A DNA stretch of 64,000 nt from Brevipalpus yothersi. Lineage: Eukaryota; Arthropoda; Arachnida; Trombidiformes; Tenuipalpidae. Below, piece after piece: positions 14,276 through 27,324 of the stretch (within the stretch, counting starts at the first letter, position 1; every line of letters starts with the position of its first letter). The translations under genes and the position numbers were made by a program. The notes under the pieces were generated by a model. It did not search any database. It was given only the letters and a program-made list of their open reading frames with translations, and was not told where the DNA came from. Location: positions 62,001 to 126,000 of the forward strand of contig QZCP01000113.1 of the NCBI GenBank assembly GCA_003956705.1, read 5' to 3'.

Positions 14276-16661
14276 ATCCAAGATCTTTGCGACATCGTTC
14301 TAATTGAGTTTCAAGTTTCCTGAATTGTGGAATGATGATCTATTCATCGTCAAGTATAGTTTGTTGAAAAATCATTTCTTCCTGAAGTGACTGGAACACA
14401 GTCGCGTCTTGAAAAGATAAATGAACATTCTTCGTATGATTTTTTTCCATTAATTTAGTATTCTATGCAATAACAAAAGATAATTTCATGCTCATGTGGA
14501 GTCACTTTGTTTATTGATTTCGCGTTTACTCATTTATATTTCATGATTTCAGAGCGGAGTAAACCCCACAGTCCTCACACATACATAAGCCAAGAGGGAA
14601 CACTCAGGAAGGAAGCTGCCCAACTCATCACTTTACTTCCAGTGTTATTGCTAGGCAAAGAATTGTTTCTTTTTCTTCATTGCTCAGCATTTATTCTGAC
14701 TTTCAAGAACAATTAATCTTGACTAGTATGCAGGGAAAGGAAATACTTTCGCCCTGGGAAAAAGTTAAGGGATGCTTGATGTGTGTCTGTGTGCTATATA
14801 CATGTATACCGATAATGGTAGGATCAGACCATTCTTATGATCATTTTCAATACAAAATTGGTGGTGATAATTTCAATCTCATGAAAAAAACCTATGAGCA
14901 AGATTGATAGAGAGAGAGAGCAAATGATGAGGATAAACTCTGCTAAGGTTAGCAGTATCACTGTACCAATGATGATGAGACTCTGTTTGACATCCAATGG
15001 AACCCATTTGTGATCCAAAAATATGTACATATACACACATACACGTATATATTCCCTCCAGAATTTACGCTTTCAACATTCAAAATTCACTTGGGAACAT
15101 CATAAGCTTTTCCAACTGTCTGATTTTGTGATAAATTCTGAATAACTGTTGCCTGTCATATTAGATTAGGTTTGATCACAAATGAGCGATGAGCTATGAG
15201 TGATAACACATAAAAACTTGACAACAATGCATCATTTTCTATTCTGAACGTCTTTTTGTAACGCTATCATGTAAACAGAGCAGACATGTGGACTTTTCTG
15301 GATTCTTAGAAAAATTTGCTATCAACAAAAGTCGAATACCCAAGTCTGAAATATATCTTATATTCATTCGAAACTTCATTGCAGCATGTGTATTTTGACT
15401 GAACACGAATTCAACTTGTAGAGTTGGGCTTGCTATCACCAAGAGGGTCTATATGCTTGATATCATACATTATTACTGAATATATCCGATGTTAAACATG
15501 GCGACACAGGTGAATACACCACCATGCACCGATGTAACTTATATTTACATGAATTTGAGTAACAGAAACAGAGAGAGATATATATACATACAATCATTTG
15601 GAACCAGCCACATAGAAAAAAGTGAAATTTGAAAGAAAAAATGATATTTCTTCTCATCTGAATTCTCTCTCCATCTTCCCGCTCTAGCAGTCAGATGCCA
15701 ACAGATATTGAAACTGAAATTGAATACCTCATGGCGATCTTTTTGTCTTGCAACCAGTTCATATTACCCAGTCAATCATGCATAATATGACCTGCTTGGT
15801 GGAATCAGTTCCAAATCTGATGAACGATGATCTTTTCTACTCGTGGTGTCTGTTTTTATTTTATCAAAAAATGTTTCTTATTTGATCGGATGTGAATTAT
15901 GAGGATGATTTTACACATGATGAATAATATTTCCCCTTGCCATGGCAGATATTTTTATGATAAGTTCCTGAAAATCTGTAATGTTACCAGACAGCGGAGC
16001 CAGAGACCCTTGAACACCCATATGTGATGGGATGAATTGATTACCTTTCGGTTGTTGTTGTTTTTGTGTCCATCTGTACCAGCATCCAGTGAGAATCCTT
16101 GAATTTCCGGTCTTCAGTGATCGGAAATAAATCAAAAGTAGTGAGTAGCTGTACAGGTATATACAGTACATTGAGTTATCTCTTCATCTGCTTTGATTCG
16201 GATCTAAAATCTCTTCCATCTTCTTCTTACTCTGCTTCAATCTAATATTTTATCTTTACTTTTTGCTCCATCAAATCGATCGCATCAGTCTCTCCTTCAA
16301 TTCAGTAATACGATATATAAGGCAAATGGACCACTGAGCACTTACACCTATGATGCCTATAAGACTTATGATTGATAAATATCATCACTGATATGAGAAT
16401 ATTCTATGCCTATGTGTGTATGAAAAGAGTGATAGACGAATCAATATTCTTTCAGTCATCTTTGATGCTCCAGAAGCATTACATCCAACGATTTTGTAGC
16501 ATGTTCCATTGTGGCTCTCTTTCCTGATATTCCTGTTGCTATTGATGCGAAAACCATTGACCAATAAACCTTCCACTGTTTTCATGTGTCTACTCTGAAT
16601 GTTAGTCATTCTCTTTCCTGAAAAAGGTTCAGTGTTCAATTGGCTGGATCATTTGAGCTAC

Positions 16662-16663
<2 letters not shown>

Positions 16664-16706
<43 letters not shown>
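16664..16706. repeat. (GA)n microsatellite
   Basis: About 21 AG units. Confidence 0.97.
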
Positions 16707-16710
<4 letters not shown>

Positions 16711-17091
16711 AATGATGAAAGGAAAGTTAAAGTTCTCACAGTGTCATCCTTCCTATCATTGATCATCAATGGCCAGTAACAAACAGCAATCCTCGCAAGA
16801 TTAGCTCACTATTATTGGGTCACCTTAGATGATCAAATAGTTATTAGCATGACACTTCTTCTCTGTTTGCTTCTCTCTCTCTCTCTCTCTCTCTCTTTCT
16901 CACTTTCTTGATATTCGAATGTGTTCATAAGCAGAATTGTTGATATAGATGAATCTTTTTTCTCTTCTTTTCTATCTCTATCTCTATATCTTCAGAACCT
17001 ACTCATCAGATTCATTTCGAGCTCATACATTTGGTATAAAATCACTGCAATTCCTTTTGTGAACCTTGTGATTGCTTTCAGCTTATCCATA

Positions 17092-17096
<5 letters not shown>

Positions 17097-17175
<79 letters not shown>
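17097..17175. repeat. (CT)n microsatellite, longest in the window
   Basis: About 39 uninterrupted CT units, some 550 bp before the first receptor exon found. Confidence 0.98.
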
Positions 17176-17178
<3 letters not shown>

Positions 17179-17726
17179 TTTTCCTGACCCTACTGTTTGA
17201 TACTGATCTCAATGAGGAGAAAAATATTTATTCACTTGATCAGTATGATCCATAGCTATGCTATTGAAGAGGGTCCTATCAGAGGTGGACTAAACCAACA
17301 TCATTGAGCTGAGTCCAATGTTTGGTTCAGTAGCCTGTGGGTACTGATCAAGTGGCTGTCTAATGGCCACATAAATGTGCCTTGAAAACTGTTGATACCT
17401 ACTCATTTTGTTCTATCAGGCTATCAATCTTCTCACAGACACTAGCATGATGGTAAAGATTATGCGAGCTTCTCGGAGTGTTCTATTTCCCAATATGAGA
17501 TATTTTCCTCCATCACAAGTTCGAGGTGAATGTTGAGTGATGAAATTCGAAGAAAAATTTCAACACTCTGGGAAAGGTTGTCGAAACTTACCACTTTACA
17601 ATGAAAGATTCCAATGTTAGCAGATTTTTGATGTAAACTTGTTGGATTGATTGCAATGAACACAAAATCGATCATTTTTTCCACTATCAAAGCAAACTGA
17701 CACTGATGATACTCTCTATTTATCAG

Positions 17727-19789
17727 ATATGTGGCCATAATATATCCTCTAAGACCACGAATGACACGAACCACAACACTCTGGATCACTATATTTATCT
17801 GGATCACTTCAAGCATTGTTTCCTTGCCTAATATAATTTATTCTGGTCTCAAAAAAGAAGAGTTCATGGATGGTGATATAAGTTTCATGTGCTTACTCGT
17901 ATGGCCAGATGGAGTTCCACCAGATAGCCAGATGGATTTAATGTAAGTTGACGGATACAGTCTACACTTATCTTTCTTCAAACTTTTTCGCACACAAAAA
18001 TATGGAACAATATGAATCTTTTGCCACAAGAATGAGCTGAAAAAAGTTTTTGGTCCAAAATCAGTGATCAGTTCAGTAGTGTACACTATTGAACTACTGT
18101 ACTGTGCTTCACATTGGGAAACTGTGAATTTGAGCTCATTTTAAGGGCTCATGAAAGCTTTCCCCTCTTTTTTGGTGAAGATCATCATGAATAAAAATTG
18201 TTAAGCTTGACGAGTATCAGATTTGATCGAGTAGCTGATAATTTATGCAGATTTGTAAGCTTATTCTCAAATTTTCACTGTCACACAGCTTCTTCAAGGT
18301 ACTCATAAAAAAATACTTAACTCATGATTCATTGCCATGAAGAAGGTAGAGATAGAGCAAAAACTGTTAATGATATGCTTGGGAGCTTCAAAAATGTCAC
18401 CTAAATATCATTTACTTGATTCAGCGGAATTTTATTATTATTATCATAAAACATTCTTGATAATGCTCTCCATTTTATCCGGAAAATATTGATAAAATTT
18501 CTTGTTCCTTTGTCCCCATGAACTTATCCTCTATCACCTCACTTTCCAGATATAATGTTCTCCTCATTGTGGTTACCTACATGATTCCTATGTGCTCGAT
18601 GTGTTTCACATATTTTCGAGTGGGTAGAGAATTGTGGGGCAGTAAAGGTATTGGAGAGTATACAACTCATCAAATGGAATCGATAAAATCAAAACGAAAG
18701 GTTTGTAATAGCTCTTTCCAGTAACACCAGCATCATTGAACATTTTTTCGCTACACTTTCAATATTAATTGACATATCGATTATAATAACTTTAATATGT
18801 CCACTCTCTTCTCTTTAATAGATCGTCAAAATGATGATCGTTGTTTTTGTTATATTCGCCGTTTGCTGGCTTCCATATCATATATTCTTTCTGGTCACTC
18901 ATTGGTTTCCCGAAATTATACGCTCTCAACATGCTTACTTGATCATTTATTGGCTTGCCATGTCCAACTCAATGTACAATCCAATCATTTATTGTTGGAT
19001 GAATTCACGGTAAGTTTACATTAGGTAACCTCATAAAAATTTTCCGCAAAGATCAGAAAGAACTTGGATGAACCAATAAAATTTTGCAATCCTTTTGAAA
19101 ATAAAAAATTCGAGGATTATGTCGTGTGAGATGTTTTCACATGGTAATAGTAAGAGCTGCGTGCAATTCAATGGATTAAGGGTGAAGAATCAAGAATAAT
19201 GAGACATGTGCTGCTAAGAGGAAAATCTCTTATCTTCAGATCACTTATCATTATTACGCTATGGAGTATCTAGTTTTTCTGTCGATCGTTTGATTCTTAT
19301 GGAAAGTTCATGAGGTTAGAATATTCTCTTGCTCTGAATATGAGATAGATATTCTGAGTAGAAAGAGTGATTCGAATCATAGAATGAGGAATGATCGAGT
19401 CTGGTTCAAAATGTTTACCTACAAAGGTTAATGATTATATTTGGAGCTGCTAGGCTTTGTTTCTAGGCGAAATGTTGGTGAAATTTTTTGCTAATTTATG
19501 CTCATTTCTCTTTGAAAACAGATTTCGCTATGGTTTCAAGAAAGTTTTCTGCTGTATTTGTGATGGATCCGAAGAGCATGATGACTCAAGATGCCGCAGT
19601 AGGCCTCGAACAAGTATTTCGGAAGCATGTGTAACAGAAAATATCCGATTGAATGGAAACGGAAATTTTAATATGAATACAATGGGCGGAAATGCAGATG
19701 AATCACTTTCCTTAAAATCTACAAGTGACCTGAAAAATGATCATCTTCGAGTGCATGATAAAAAGAGGATATTCCGTAAAATATTATGA
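17727..19789 (+). CDS. TkR86C: Tachykinin-like peptide receptor 86C / natalisin receptor homologue, 3' part (TM4 to C terminus)
   Basis: Rhodopsin-family neuropeptide GPCR of the plasma membrane. Four exons join in frame: 17727-17942, 18550-18700, 18822-19009, 19522-19789 (stop TGA). The first begins inside the Arg codon of the DRY motif (R-YVAIIYPLRPR), so TM1-TM3 and the N terminus are missing. Visible are TM4; the second extracellular loop with its Cys and WPDG; TM5; a short third loop with ELWGSKGIGE and SIKSKRK; TM6 with CWLPYH; TM7 with SNSMYNPIIYCWMNSR; then FRYGFKK and a CCIC cluster likely to be palmitoylated. The TM7 and FRYGF stretches match the Drosophila TkR86C class as I recall it, better than TkR99D, hence natalisin receptor rather than tachykinin receptor. 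The cytoplasmic tail is Ser-rich. Upstream exons were not found in the 17 kb before it, so they may be small, distant or outside. Family is near certain; the exact ligand is inferred. Confidence 0.92.
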
Positions 19790-22034
19790 TGTCCTCATCT
19801 CTCAATGATCGATCTCAAAGCATGGGCTCGAAATTACCAAACCAAAATTACCCAAAAATCTAACACATCTCTTTATTGACTAATATACTGGTCATAATTA
19901 TCTTCATCAGTCTCAAATGATTGAACAATCTGGATTCGTAGTCTTTTTTGCTTCACAATTTGTTAGATTGTTGATTAGATCCTGATTGGGTCATGAAATC
20001 AGAGCTAAATGTATAATCATTTCAGGGTAAACTAGAACCTATTATGATATTTGAATACTGTTAATTGTATTATAAGATCACATTCTTGATAAATCCTCTC
20101 TCTCACACACACAGATTCTTGACGATGGAATGAAAATCATTGTAATAAATTCCAATTTGTCGAATAAATTTGTATATCAAAACTTCGTGCTTACAATCAA
20201 ATTGATGGTCGCATAATTTACCCAGAACGGATATCGAAGTGTGAGAGTGAGAAAACAACTATATTTTTCAAAATCAATATTGAACATCATGAAGAAAATT
20301 TCTATGAATTAATACCTACATGTATCTTGAGATTTAGCAATATCTTAGGAGAAAATTTTCAGCTCAATTTTTTCCGATAAAATGAGAAAGGCATATCAAT
20401 AAATTGTCGATTAAATTTTTTTCGATTTATGTCCCAAAAGCGACGGCGATTTGAGTTTCTGATGGATCACCTAGGAAGTTTAGCTTTAACAGTTGAAAAA
20501 ATGATACAGCTCTTCAAATTGTAAGAAAAAAATATATTTTTTCCCTCGAAAAAACTTATACCGTTATTCTAGTCCTTCTACGATCACTAGATGGCAGCTA
20601 CTATTCTTGGTGATGTTTATGGCGGGATTCGAAAAATGTTCAAAAATATCATGTCGAAATCTTCGATTTCAGAATCATGATGATATGTTCGATTTTGAAT
20701 TTTTTTTCTAATTGAATTTCGATATTTTACGATAATTATGATTTCAAATTCCTATTGATCATTTGGAAGGCTTATCCGGAGAGCAGCTTTTCGTGAAGCT
20801 CTGATTGTCTTGCATCATTTTCTTTTCGATTTCCATCCCCTGTTCTATCATGATCTGTGCTCTTTTCAGATGAGTGAATTCTCAATTTTCTTCTGTTTAT
20901 ACCTAAATTTCCTTTGATCTTGATTGTTTTGTGATACACTATCATGAATTTGGTCATCAATGTTGACTCTATGTAACTTTGATTCCCTTATTCAACATCA
21001 TGGCCATTGCTTTGCATTCGTTGGGATGATGCAAATTGTGTGCATTTCAGTATTTCGACCTTTGCTTTTCCATGATACCAGAACGTTATTGAAATGGAAT
21101 AGCATCAACTGATAAGGATGATGTTTGTATAAGCTTCGAGCAGTGGTTGTGGATTTGCCCTCTTATTCTTGTAAAATATCATTCAAATATTTTTAATCTT
21201 CCCAGCCATCTTCACCTTTTTAACTGGTTGACCCTTGACCCTTTTGTTGATAACAAAAAAATTCAGCCAATTTTGGTAAACTCAATGCTTTCGATTGGAA
21301 ATTGACCCCAACATTGTGGATCATTTTCTTCCGCATCTTTTCATTACGGTAAGTGTGCTACTCGTATTCGATATCTAATGAGCTTTTATTGATGGAAAGA
21401 TGAGCCTGGTTAACGATGTCTTCATCTTGACGATATCTTACACAGCCATTTCTCGTGTAGCTACGTCTCATGTTGTCTTCACACTTGGAAAAATTGATTA
21501 CAATCTATTCCAATTAGTCTATGTGCGTATGAGAAGAACTTTCTTGTTTACTATATGAAGGATATGATCATAAATTAATTGCCCTCTTTATTAGTGTGGG
21601 GAAGTTCAAATCAAAACACAAAGAAATGATCTGCACTAAATTTGCTCTCAGCTCCAGCTTCAGTGATTACGGTCACCAAAGAACTTAGAGCTATTGAGTT
21701 GATTATTAATTATTTTCATTCTTCTTTTTGTAGCGGTTGATGTCATGGTATGATCTTTTTTGGTTTCCTTGTCACAAAAGTTCGAATAGGCTTCGGATGG
21801 TAATCGATTGACTAACACTGAATTCGCTCGTATACCAGTTGGGTGGCTGAAGGTGACTTTGTCCATGTTAGTTTGGTTTTTATCCAAAGTGTGTGAACTT
21901 CTCAAAATATGATTCCATATAAGAAGTTTGAATCCTCATGAAATGCTCCTCTGTTTATCACAGCTATCACAACCCTCTCTAGTGTCCTAGGAACAGCGTC
22001 TTTGCCAAGACACCTCTAGGAATAGACAAGCAAA
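19790..22034. other. Spacer between receptor and ABCC4 copy A
   Basis: No coding segment found. It contains the receptor poly(A) signals and, at 21229-21241, a perfect direct repeat of TGACCC spaced by one base. The last few hundred bases should hold the promoter and any 5' UTR of ABCC4 copy A, but no TATA box stands out. Confidence 0.5.
20144..20168 (+). terminator. Poly(A) signals for the TkR86C-like gene
   Basis: Two AATAAA hexamers lie at 20144-20149 and 20163-20168, about 360 nt after the receptor stop codon on the same strand. They are the first clear pair downstream and would give a 3' UTR of ordinary length. Consensus match only. Confidence 0.45.
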
Positions 22035-25000
22035 ATGGTTCGAAGTCCTGGTAGACTGAAAAAACCGTTTCCATCGGATAGTGCAAATATATTCTCACAA
22101 ATTTTTCTCAGGTAAGTTAATATTATTTTTTTCGATCGTATCTCATCTATCGTTTTCTTCTTGATCCAGCTGGACTTGGCCCATATTTTGTGTTGGCTAT
22201 CGGAAAGAACTTGACTACGATGATCTATATACCTGCAGCAAGTATGATGACGCAGACTTGGTAGGAGAAAAATTGGAAAGGTTGGTAAATTAGTAGATAA
22301 AAATGATATAAAACAATTAATTAATCAACTTGTAGGTCAAGATTTCAATTTTGAATAAGCACCAAGATCCTGAAGCTCAGTATGCTGAAAGCTTGTGGAA
22401 AGCTCATAATTGAACTATTTCATTATTATTGCCTCTGAAAATGAAAATTTAATGAAAAATTTACTAGAAATGATATCTATACTTTTTCGTTTCATTTGTC
22501 CAAATGATCTTAATTAGAAAAAAATTTTCCATATTTCTTTCTCCCAGAGAATGGCGAAAAGAATTGAAAAAGAGTAGTCCGTGTTTATGGAAAGCTATTT
22601 TTCGTGCCTTCCATCGATCTTATCTGAAATATGTGATGACGATTGGTGTTCTTGAGGCAAGAAATTTCAATTCTTTCAATAATTGAATTAAGTACTTGCG
22701 AACAACATAACATTTAACATAACTTATATGCTTCTTTCCATGATGACCAGGAATTAGGTGTACGGATAGCTCAACCTTTCATGTTGGGCGGAATTTTGGA
22801 TTTCTTCAAGGGTGGTGGAAGCGATATTTCTACTTTTTATTACCTCATTGCTGGCTTCCTAGTATGCTCTGGTACCTTTGTTGTTGCTCATCATCCCTTT
22901 TTTATCTGTATGTAAAAATTAATCCAGCAGAAAAGTTATTTGCTGGACAAACCTCTTGAAAAAAATGTCTCTCTAGACTTGACCACTCGATTTCTTTCAA
23001 TTTATTACAATTTGATTTTAACCTTCTTCTAGCAAATGCTCGTCATGGAATGAGAGCTCGTGTTGCAACTCAGAGATTGGTTTTAAATAAATTGTTGGTT
23101 GTTTCAAAAGCAGAACTTTACAATCGGGATGTTGGACAAATTATCAATTTGATCTCAAATGATGTACAAAAGTTCGATGCGGTGAGTTTTTTGAGATTAC
23201 TGTTACACATTCAAGTGCATTAAGATTACTTCATTCGAATTCAATATCATCCATCTTTTCATGGACTAGTGTGCCTTTTTCCTCCCCTATCTGCTACTTG
23301 TACCCATTCAAACAATCATCATATCGATTCTTCTTTGGAATGATCTTGGGCTTGCCTATCTGGCTGGATTCATGGTTATTGTCCTCTTTGTTCCTCTACA
23401 AGGTTTGATTGGAAGACAATTTAGCTCAACTCGACGTGGAATTGCAAAATTCACCGATCAACGGATCCGATTGATGAGTGAGATAATCAATGGTATTCAA
23501 GTAATCAAGATGTATTCCTGGGAGAAAGCTTTTGCTGACAAGATTGCCACCATTCGTCGGTAAGTTTTCAAATTGGAATTTGCCATGAGATATTGAAAAA
23601 ACAGTTTATTAAGTTCTACTTCTTCATCAGGAAAGAGATTGGAAAAATTCGAATCGGGTGTTTTCTGAGAGCACTCAACCTGGCTCTAAGTTTTGTTGTC
23701 ACCAGGACCATCTTATTTGCCTGCTTCATCACTTACATTTTCCTAGGGAATACTTTGTCAGCTAAAACTGTTTTCGTTTCCATGGCTTTCTTCAATTCAC
23801 TTAAAATCACATTAACCTTTCTGTTTCCCACCGCAATTGCAAACCTTTCCGAGGCTTGTGTGTCATGTCATCGTTTAACTGTAAGATGGAATCAGTTCGA
23901 TGAAACCTCATCACATAATTTGACGATATTTTTGTACCTCTCTAACTTTTCAGGAATTTTTACTTCTCAAAGAGATCTCAAATCGTAGTCCACATCATGT
24001 TCAATCCTCAAAAAAATCAAATGATGAAAAATCGATTGTCGTGGAAAATTTGGAGGCAATGTGGGATTCAAATTCCAATGAATCATGCTTGAAGAACATT
24101 TCGTTCTCAGTCAAGTCAGGAGAACTTTTAACTGTGGTTGGACCAGTTGGAAGTGGTAAAACTTCACTTTTCCAATGTTTGCTCAATGAAATCGTGATCA
24201 AATCAGGCAAAATAACAATCAATGGGAAAATATCTTATGCATCTCAAGATGAGTGAGTATTCCAATCGCTTCAATTATCAGGATTGAATTTCTCTTATCT
24301 CTCTCTCTCCTCAGTTGGATATTTAATGCCAGTGTTAAAGATAACATTATATTTGGTGAACCTTTTGAGGAACAGAAATATCGTAAAGTCATCAAAGCCA
24401 CTGCACTAGATCGTGATATTGAGATCTTTCCTCACAAAGACTTGACCCTGGTTGGGGAACGTGGTGTTGGTCTCAGTGGTGGTCAACGAGCACGAGTATC
24501 TTTAGCAAGGTAAACATCCATTCTCGAGCTATTCAAAACTTTTTAAAACTTTCATTCTTATTTATTACCAGAGCTATCTATCATGAAGCCGACATCTATC
24601 TCCTGGATGATCCCCTGGCTGCGGTTGATAGTCAGGTGGCGGAACATATCTTTACAAGGTAAAAAAACAATTGATATCGAAAATTGTGTGCCTCTAATTC
24701 TTAATATTTCAAAGGTGTTGTAAAGAGTATCTCAAATCGAAAGTAGTCATCTTGGTAACTCATCATTTTCACTTTTTGCGACGATCTGATAAAATTCTTC
24801 TATTAGACCAAGGCCAAGGCAAACCATTCAATTCTTATGCAGATCTACAAAACTCTGGCTCTGATATGATGACAATTCTCGAATTGGACAAACAACAGAG
24901 CGAGAATAGATTGCCTCGCGTACGGACAAATTCATCATCTCTAGTGCATCGTTTATCGTCTTCAGATAGCTTTGAAGTGGACACCGAAATGGAGGTACCA

Positions 25001-27324
25001 TCTGTGGCTGAAGAAGTAAGAAAGAGTGGATCAGTCAAAGCCAAAGTTTACTGGATCTATATCAGATCAGGAGCCTCCATTCTCCTCTTTACCATAACTT
25101 TATTTTTCAACGTCCTCTCACAAGTGCTATTCAGTGTTAACGATATGTATCTTGCATGGTGGACCAATTTCATCTCTCGAACGGAATCTAATTCAACAGA
25201 TTATTCCAGAAATAGCTCTGATATACATGCAAATTCATCTTTAGAAGAAATAGAGGTTATTTTCACAAACGAGGAACCAAATCCTAATGATTGGTTCTAC
25301 ACCATGGTATATACTGGGCTTGTTGTGAGTCTTTTCATCAGTGCCATGGTTCGAGCTATATTATTTTTCTATATGTGTAATCGAGCATCTATCAGGCTTC
25401 ATGATTCAATTTTTTATCGCCTGCTTCGTTCTCCTCTCTCACTTTTTGAGAAAAATCCAGTAGGTAAAAGAAAACACTGCCTCTCAAATCTTTGGAGAAT
25501 AACAATACTAATAGTCTGATTTATTAATCTCTTCCAGGGCGTATACTCAATCGTTTCTCTACTGATTTAGGAGTGATTGATGAGCTACTCCCAGCCACTG
25601 CTTTCGATCAAATGATGGTAAATTTTCTTTCCCTAATTGGATCCCAATCATTGAAGCAGTATCAAAAATATCTCATTCCATGATTATTTCCTTTCTCATA
25701 GAATTCGTTCATCATTATTGGAATTCTAGTGGTGGTTTCAATTGTGGCATGGTACATGATCATTCCGGCAGTTCTTCTTATTTTTATTGTTTTTTTTCTT
25801 CGATCAATTTACATAAAAACGGGTCGAGATGTGAAAAGAATTGAATCACTTGGTAGGTCTCTTCATGGGCTCTCAAGTAGTTAGTCACTAATTCTCTCTC
25901 TATTTTGATAGCTCGCAGTCCAATTTATTCTCATATCTCTACAATCGTGGATGGATTGACCACTATTCGTTCCTCCAAAAAAGAAGAAATGTTCTGCCGA
26001 GAATTTTCTAGTTATCTTAATGATCACTCAGCTATGTACTATCTCTATTGTGCCACTTCTCGTGCTCTAGGAGTGTGGACTGATTGGACAGGCTATATGT
26101 ACATTATCACAACAACTTTGGTCATAGTAATATTTAAAGACAGTGAGTTATTGAAACATGTTTTATACCAATTCTGATTTCCTCAAATTTTTTCTTCCAT
26201 TAAGCTGTACCTCCCGGAAGCGCTGGTCTAGCTCTTACCCAAATCTTAATGCTCACTGGAATGTTCCAATGGTTTGTTCGACAGTCAGCTGAACTGGAAT
26301 CTCAGGTCCGAATGAGCTAGCCCTTCACCTCCTACTGTACTCACACATACTCATAATATAATCATTGTTCTTCCAGATGACAAGTGTGGAAAGAATAGCT
26401 GAGTACACTGAATTGTCTACAGAAGCAGAGCTCGTAACAGACAGAAGACCTCCTCCAGATTGGCCAAAACATGGTGACATACGTTTTGAGAAAGTTTTCC
26501 TACAATATGCATCATCACCAAAGCCCTCATTGAGTGACATAGATCTCGAAATAAAATCTGGAGAAAAGATAGGTATTGTAGGTCGCTCTGGGGCCGGAAA
26601 AAGTTCGCTAGTTTCGTGTTTGTTTCGCCTAGTAGAAGTTGAGGGTAGAATAATTATCGATGGTATTGATATTGGTAGAATTGGTTTGCAAGATTTGAGA
26701 GAAAAAATTTCAATTATTCCCCAAGAGCCAGTGATTTTCGCTGGTACAGTTCGATCCAATCTGGATCCTTTCAACAAGAGTACTGATCTCGATCTGTGGG
26801 AGGTTTTGGATGATGTACAATTGAAGGAAAAAGTTCAAGACTCTCCAGGTAATCTTGATCATGAAATTCGAGAAGGTGGAGATAATTTTAGTGTTGGTCA
26901 GCGACAATTGATCTGTCTGGCTCGAGCTCTTTTGCGTAAAAACAAGATTCTTGTTATCGATGAGGCAACCGCAAATGTGGATCTTGTGACAGATGATCTC
27001 ATCCAACGGACAATCAGAACTAAATTCGCTCATTGCACTGTTCTGACGATTGCCCATCGCTTGAACACAATCATTGACTCTGATCGTGTTTTGGTAAGAT
27101 AATGTTTATACTGATTATGATCAATGAATTTCAACAATCATGTTTTTCACTAGGTTCTCGATGCTGGTAAGGTGAAAGAATTTGCTCCACCTCATATTCT
27201 ACTTCAACAGAAAAATTCGATATTTTCTCACCTTGTTGCGAAAACCGGAAGTTCGATGTCGAAAAAACTTCATGCTCTTGCCGGAGAATATTATGAGAAC
27301 TCTAAAAATAAAAACAATCACTAA
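22035..27324 (+). CDS. ABCC4: ABCC4/MRP4-type ABC exporter, copy A (1307 aa, 17 exons)
   Basis: ATP-driven exporter of organic anions and conjugates; plasma membrane. Exons: 22035-22111, 22170-22280, 22548-22656, 22751-22907, 23033-23181, 23270-23559, 23631-23880, 23954-24252, 24315-24509, 24572-24658, 24715-25463, 25538-25617, 25702-25852, 25912-26142, 26205-26305, 26377-27093, 27154-27324. All phases agree; 3924 nt. Layout is TMD1-NBD1-TMD2-NBD2 without TMD0, as in ABCC4 (human about 1325 aa). NBD1: Walker A GPVGSGKTS (Lys450), LSGGQ 534-538, Walker B LLDDP with Asp559 where a catalytic Glu would be, the usual degenerate ABCC site. NBD2: Walker A Lys1087, signature FSVGQ 1183-1187, Walker B with Glu1208, then IAHRLNT. 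The FSVGQRQ signature and ATANVD are ABCC4 hallmarks. Intron 3 starts with GC (GAG|GCAAGA). No PDZ ligand is seen at the C terminus. Paralogue of the gene at 44452-50016. Confidence 0.95.

Larger units (their letters stand above)
1..17726. other. Long region without a recognisable gene
   Basis: AT-rich DNA with many GA/CT microsatellites, mixed purine/pyrimidine low-complexity stretches and two palindromes near 14.2 kb. No open frame here resembles a protein family I know; most longer frames are translations of GA/CT repeats (Arg-Glu or Leu-Ser runs). I looked for TM1-TM3 exons of the receptor at 17727 and found none that fit. No tRNA-like B box was noticed. It may be intergenic, or partly a long 5' intron of that receptor. 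Confidence 0.5.

Noticed and set aside
16921..17187. Hydrophobic frame before the receptor, considered as a TM exon
   Set aside because: It follows a good acceptor-like pyrimidine tract, but the residues do not fit GPCR TM1-TM3 motifs and it runs into the CT microsatellite.
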